From Parabacteroides chinchillae (GTDB taxonomy: Bacteria; Bacteroidota; Bacteroidia; Bacteroidales; Tannerellaceae): a stretch of DNA of 64,000 nt. The DNA is taken from assembly GCF_900108035.1 (NCBI RefSeq), contig NZ_FNVS01000007.1:124001-188000 (forward strand), in the 5' to 3' direction. The translations under genes and the position numbers were made by a program. Positions 60,814-64,000 of the stretch are shown piece by piece (the stretch's first letter is position 1; each line of letters begins with the position of its first letter). The notes beneath the pieces were generated by a model. It worked only from the letters and a program-made list of their open reading frames with translations, had not been told where the DNA came from and searched no databases.

Positions 60814-61266
60814 ATGTATAGTAAAGACGAATTAAAGAACCTGAAAGTAGAGTTTTGGGAAAGTTTTGCTGCTTTTTGTGAAGTTCAGCCTTATCTACGC
60901 GGAAGGAAAAAAGTTTGGACGTTGAATACGAAAGTAAAAGGAGTGGAGTTGAAGTTCGACGCTACACGAAACGGTGCTTATGTGATATTGGAGGTTGCTC
61001 ATCGTCAGGAAGACCAACGTCTTGAGATGTTTGAAAAACTGACCTGGTACAAAGAAGTTCTGGAAAAAGATTTTCCAAACGGACTTATCTGGGATATTTG
61101 TTATACACGTGAAGCCGGAAATGAAGTAGCACGTATTTATACGGCAAAAGAAGGTATAGACTTTCATCGTCGGGAGCATTGGGGCGAATTCTTTTCTTTT
61201 ATGTCGCGCCAGATGTATTTATTAGAAAGAAATTTTATGAAGATTGCTGAGTATCTGAGAGAGTAA
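60814..61266 (+). CDS. DUF4268-domain protein
   Basis: A 150-residue cytoplasmic protein: MYSKDELKNLKVEFWESFAA, GRKKVWTLNTKVKGVELKFD and RLEMFEKLTWYKEVLEKDFP match the DUF4268 family, an alpha/beta fold distantly nuclease-like (PD-(D/E)XK type) that often stands alone. No enzymatic activity is known. It follows the M16 gene by 3 bp and is probably cotranscribed, though no functional link is evident. The length fits the family. No damage is visible. Confidence 0.82.
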   Translation: MYSKDELKNLKVEFWESFAAFCEVQPYLRGRKKVWTLNTKVKGVELKFDATRNGAYVILEVAHRQEDQRLEMFEKLTWYKEVLEKDFPNGLIWDICYTREAGNEVARIYTAKEGIDFHRREHWGEFFSFMSRQMYLLERNFMKIAEYLRE

Positions 61267-61312
61267 AGGTTTTTGTCGTACTTTTGTCTATTATAACTAC
61301 AAAATAATAAAA

Positions 61313-62029
61313 ATGAAGAAAAATGTGTTGTTCCAGCTTTTGTTTGCTGGAGTTTTGTTTTTAGGAACATCTTGTTCTAAAGATGATGTGCCAGATGATC
61401 CGGAAGGAACGGTTTCTCTTAATATGCTTAACGAGCAAAACGGAAAGACACGACTTGGAACATCTGATGTTTATATAAATAAAGCGAATAATTTCTATAC
61501 CAATTCGTGTCTGATTTCCGAAATTGGTAATGTTGGCGGAATAGGAAAAGAGGTTGAACCAAGATTAAATAACCTTGTACGTGAGGTTGCTGTGGCAACA
61601 GGAAATATGTATCAGGTTTTTGATGCGGAAACTGTCTTTGATTTTCCTTCGGGAACCAGGGCGATAATGGCCGGGGCTGCCTATTATCGTTTTTATGTCG
61701 TAGCTCCGATTGCAGTTGATGATGTTCAAACCGGAGCTATTGTGAAATATGTTTCTGTTTATCCTGATGCACAAGGTCTGCCTGAGTATGGAAAATCTCT
61801 CGGAACGGTAACTTATGTTGGTGAAACGGTTTCAATGGAATTGCCTAAAAATACGGAATGTTTTTGGTATGGCGGCGTTTCTGAAGTATTCGATATTTCT
61901 GCCGGTGATGGTGTATTGCGAATGACTTTAAATAGAACATCTACTGAATTTAACGGTATATCGGGTACATATGAGGTCTATATTCGTTTGGGCAATGTTT
62001 ACACAAGTGTGACTGTCCGCGTAAACTAA
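61313..62029 (+). CDS. DUF5036-like lipoprotein
   Basis: A 238-residue lipoprotein: signal MKKNVLFQLLFAGVLFLGTS then CSKDD with the lipid-accepting Cys. The acidic linker DDVPDDPEG is typical of surface-exported Bacteroidetes lipoproteins. The mature domain (TVSLNMLNEQNGKTRLGTSD, YINKANNFYTNSCLISEIGN) matches the DUF5036 family, a beta-rich fold with no known function. It sits alone between DUF4268 and the SMR gene, and a neighbour-derived role cannot be proposed. Confidence 0.75.
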   Translation: MKKNVLFQLLFAGVLFLGTSCSKDDVPDDPEGTVSLNMLNEQNGKTRLGTSDVYINKANNFYTNSCLISEIGNVGGIGKEVEPRLNNLVREVAVATGNMYQVFDAETVFDFPSGTRAIMAGAAYYRFYVVAPIAVDDVQTGAIVKYVSVYPDAQGLPEYGKSLGTVTYVGETVSMELPKNTECFWYGGVSEVFDISAGDGVLRMTLNRTSTEFNGISGTYEVYIRLGNVYTSVTVRVN

Positions 62030-62091
62030 TATTGATTAATATAAAATGAGATTTATAGCCACACTTAATGGTATAAATAATAAGTAAGGAA

Positions 62092-62409
62092 ATGGGATGG
62101 ATTTATTTATTGCTGGGAGGCTTCTTTGAAATAGGATGGCCGGTTGGTATGAAACTGGCACAGACAACGGGATTGCGTTTTCTGTATCTAGCCTTAGCCG
62201 TTGTATCGATGGGACTGAGCGGTTATTTTTTGTATATGGCTCAACGAACGATCCCTATTGGTACGGCTTATGTTGTGTGGACAGGCATTGGTGCCGTAGG
62301 AACTTTGTTGATCGGTATTTTCTTTTTTCATGACTCGGCAAGTATTTGGCGTTTGCTATCGGCCTTCTTAATTATTGCCGGAATAATAGGTTTGAAATTA
62401 GCATCGTGA
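62092..62409 (+). CDS. SMR-family exporter (SugE/Gdx-like)
   Basis: A 105-residue membrane protein with four helices: MGWIYLLLGGFFEIGWPVGM has the essential Glu (E13) of SMR transporters, then YLALAVVSMGLSGYFLYMAQ, RTIPIGTAYVVWTGIGAVGT and GIFFFHDSASIWRLLSAFLI. The W-T-G-I-G and G-T-A-Y sequences place it in the SugE/Gdx group, which export guanidinium or quaternary ammonium by H+ exchange as antiparallel dimers. I see no guanidine riboswitch upstream. It is unlinked to the his operon except by position. Confidence 0.9.
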   Translation: MGWIYLLLGGFFEIGWPVGMKLAQTTGLRFLYLALAVVSMGLSGYFLYMAQRTIPIGTAYVVWTGIGAVGTLLIGIFFFHDSASIWRLLSAFLIIAGIIGLKLAS

Positions 62410-62447
62410 AAAATTAAGCTGGAATAGATAATATTTTGACAGATTTA

Positions 62448-62477
62448 TTTGTTAAATGAATAATTATTGTAACTTTG
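62448..62477 (+). promoter_or_regulatory. Promoter of the his operon leader
   Basis: TTTG at 62448-62451 and TAACTTTG at 62470-62477, spaced 18 bp, match the Bacteroidales consensus (TTTG, TAnnTTTG). The leader-peptide ATG follows 21 bp after the -7 box. Confidence 0.75.
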
Positions 62478-62497
62478 TGACGTAAATAATGAAATAA

Positions 62498-62548
62498 ATG
62501 AAAAGAATAGCTTTACATCATCGCCATCATCATTACAACGGGCAATAG
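62498..62548 (+). CDS. hisL: Histidine operon leader peptide
   Basis: A 16-residue ORF, MKRIALHHRHHHYNGQ, has five His codons among six consecutive positions. It is directly followed by a terminator hairpin and hisG. It matches transcription attenuation: when charged tRNA-His is scarce, ribosomes stall in the His run and prevent the terminator from forming. It is too short for usual gene finders. The promoter is 21 bp upstream. Confidence 0.9.
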   Translation: MKRIALHHRHHHYNGQ

Positions 62549-62582
62549 TTCGGTGGGCTGTGTGATAGTAAAGATTCGCAAT

Positions 62583-62629
62583 AAACAAGTAAGGCTTGCC
62601 GTTTATACGGTAAGCCTTATTTTGTTTTT
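62583..62629 (+). terminator. his operon attenuator
   Basis: The arms are AGTAAGGCTTGCCG and CGGTAAGCCTTATT, followed by TTGTTTTT, ending 29 bp before hisG. Terminator formation should depend on ribosome position on the leader peptide. I could not map an antiterminator with confidence; the leader His codons and the 62549-62582 stretch are candidates. Confidence 0.8.
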
Positions 62630-62657
62630 AAGATGATAATTTTAAAACAAAATACTT

Positions 62658-63509
62658 ATGTTACGAATTGCAGTACAATCAAAAGGTCGTTTATACGACG
62701 AAACCATGTTATTGCTGGAAGAAGCCGGCATCAAGTTGAACCGGGGGAAACGTATTCTGCTTTTATCGGCAAAAGGCTTTCCTGTAGAAGTATTATTTCT
62801 GCGTGACGACGATATACCACAGTCTGTAGCCAATGGCGTGGCAGATATAGGCATCGTTGGAGAAAATGAATACGTAGAAAAGGGTGGGGAAGCCAAACTG
62901 ATAAAACGTCTGGGATTCAGTAAGTGCCGTTTATCTCTGGCTATTCCGAAAGAGGAAGAATATAAGGGCATCGAATGGTTTGAAGGAAAAACGATTGCTA
63001 CATCATATCCGGAGATTTTGAAAGCTTATCTGGCCGAAAAAAAAGTAAAAGCCGAATTTCATGTTATCAGCGGTTCGGTAGAAATAGCTCCGGGCATTGG
63101 TCTGGCAGATGCCATTTTTGATATTGTAAGTTCTGGCAGTACTTTGGTGAGCAACCAATTGAAAGAAGTTGAAGTAATTATGCAGAGCGAAGCTTTGCTG
63201 ATTGCAAATAATGAATTGTCGGAAGAAAAGCAAGCTATTTTGGATGAACTATTGTTCCGTTTTGAGGCAATTCAAGTAGCGGAAGGCAAGAAATACGTAT
63301 TATTAAATGCTCCAAAGGAAAAACTGAATGAGATTATAGAAGTATTACCGGGAATGAAAAGTCCGACGGTGACTCCTTTAGCTAATGGAGATTGGGTTTC
63401 TGTTCAATCTGTTATAGCAGAGAAACATTTTTGGGAAATTATTGGTAAACTTAAATCATTGGGGGCAGAAGGCATTTTGGTTATCCCTATTGAGAAAATG
63501 ATATTATAG
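62658..63509 (+). CDS. hisG: ATP phosphoribosyltransferase (long form)
   Basis: A 283-residue hexameric enzyme that joins ATP and PRPP in the first step of histidine synthesis. Family blocks include MLRIAVQSKGRLYDETMLLL, PQSVANGVADIGIVGENEYV, GLADAIFDIVSSGSTLVSNQ (the PRPP-binding loop) and a C-terminal regulatory domain from about 220 (VLPGMKSPTVTPLANGDWVS) that binds histidine for feedback inhibition, so it is the long HisG_L type and needs no HisZ. It starts 29 bp after the attenuator and is followed 2 bp later by hisD. Confidence 0.97.
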   Translation: MLRIAVQSKGRLYDETMLLLEEAGIKLNRGKRILLLSAKGFPVEVLFLRDDDIPQSVANGVADIGIVGENEYVEKGGEAKLIKRLGFSKCRLSLAIPKEEEYKGIEWFEGKTIATSYPEILKAYLAEKKVKAEFHVISGSVEIAPGIGLADAIFDIVSSGSTLVSNQLKEVEVIMQSEALLIANNELSEEKQAILDELLFRFEAIQVAEGKKYVLLNAPKEKLNEIIEVLPGMKSPTVTPLANGDWVSVQSVIAEKHFWEIIGKLKSLGAEGILVIPIEKMIL

Positions 63510-63511
63510 CT

Positions 63512-64000
63512 ATGGAAATCATTAAATATCCGTCAAGGGAAGAATGGCCTTTATTATTGACCAGACCGGCATTGAATGTAAGTATGTTATTTGATACGGT
63601 TCGTCCGGTTTTGAATGAAGTACGCGCAGAAGGTGATGCGGCAGTAAGACGATACGAAGAAAAGTTTGACAATGTAACGCTTTCTGATTTACAGGTTTCC
63701 GAAGAAGAAATTAACGAAGCTAAGAATCTGGTGTCAGACGAATTGCAACAGGCAATCCGTACGGCAAAGGGAAATATAGAGAAATTCCATGCTTCACAGC
63801 GTTTTACAGGCCAGAAGGTGGAAACGACTACTGGCGTGACATGTTGGCAAAAAGCAGTTGCCATAGAGAAAGTCGGTTTGTATATTCCGGGAGGAACGGC
63901 GCCATTGTTTTCCACAGTATTAATGTTGGCTGTTCCGGCGCGTATTGCCGGATGTAAAGAGGTAGTATTATGTACGCCGCCGGATAAAGACGGTAGAGTA
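63512..64000 (+). CDS. hisD: Histidinol dehydrogenase, N-terminal part
   Basis: The frame is open to the window end, giving the first 163 residues of an enzyme of about 430. The N-terminus EIIKYPSREEWPLLLTRPAL and the block AIEKVGLYIPGGTAPLFSTV, then LMLAVPARIAGCKEVVLCTPP, match HisD, which oxidises histidinol to histidine in the final two steps with NAD+. It overlaps nothing and is 2 bp after hisG, so it is in the attenuated his operon. The C-terminus with the zinc-binding residues lies outside the window. Confidence 0.96.
   Translation, partial: MEIIKYPSREEWPLLLTRPALNVSMLFDTVRPVLNEVRAEGDAAVRRYEEKFDNVTLSDLQVSEEEINEAKNLVSDELQQAIRTAKGNIEKFHASQRFTGQKVETTTGVTCWQKAVAIEKVGLYIPGGTAPLFSTVLMLAVPARIAGCKEVVLCTPPDKDGRV

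Noticed and set aside
62010-62091. Guanidine riboswitch ahead of the SMR exporter
   Set aside because: The 62-bp gap has no hairpin pattern or conserved ACGR/GGG-like loop that I could recognise.

Overview
The window looks like a Bacteroidales chromosome, most likely Bacteroides or Parabacteroides. The evidence is the house promoter type (TAnnTTTG at -7, TTTG at -33) ahead of several genes, Bacteroides-type mobilization proteins and paired tyrosine recombinases, an ECF sigma / anti-sigma operon with a large carboxypeptidase-like outer-membrane barrel, a short archaeal/eukaryote-type ProS, and a long-form HisG behind a histidine-rich leader peptide. I saw no rRNA, complete tRNA, CRISPR array or transposase.

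The left 39 kb is accessory DNA in layers. 1-4.1 kb holds the end of a UvrD-like helicase, then AraC, DinB, MATE and Vat/CatB-like genes, probably drug or toxin resistance. 4.3-7.3 kb is a decayed mobilizable element (broken excisionase, hairpin-rich oriT candidate, BtgA-like accessory protein, relaxase). 7.5-13 kb is a restriction-modification island on the minus strand: Vsr, a HaeIII-family nuclease, two tandem C5 cytosine methyltransferases, a C-type controller and an unrecognised nuclease-like protein. 13.3-14.8 kb has a promoter/terminator-bounded short transcript and a tyrosine recombinase that lost its catalytic C-terminus. 15-18.7 kb is a G+C-rich RteA/RteB-like two-component pair.

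18.9-28.7 kb is one long minus-strand cluster: two small exported proteins, ECF sigma, anti-sigma, two LTxxQ/Spy-like proteins, two paralogous proteins joining a fimbrillin-like N-domain to a SUMF1-like C-domain, two alpha/beta hydrolases and an outer-membrane barrel. I know of no described system with this composition; it reads as a cell-envelope stress or surface-remodelling regulon.

28.7-31.5 kb is nearly gene-free and carries an 85-bp-period repeat array, strong hairpins and a decayed copy of an excisionase locus. 31.5-34.1 kb is a tightly overlapping four-gene operon: TcmP (SAM-methyltransferase-like), DUF5131 (CX6CX2C, radical-SAM-like), a two-helix membrane protein and a small protein. 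It sits directly behind the scar of a deleted type ISP restriction system and is flanked by related excisionase loci; this is the best candidate for an undescribed, probably defensive, system. 35.4-38.5 kb has two broken excisionase genes and two intact tandem tyrosine recombinases.

From 39 kb rightward the content becomes core-like: a large SF1 helicase, cytochrome c peroxidase, a deletion-ridden poxB-like pseudogene, proS, an esterase, fhs, a rhomboid protease, a two-SGNH plus MBOAT O-acetylation operon, two MscS channels, an M16 peptidase, DUF4268, a lipoprotein, an SMR exporter, and the start of the his operon (leader peptide, attenuator, hisG, hisD).
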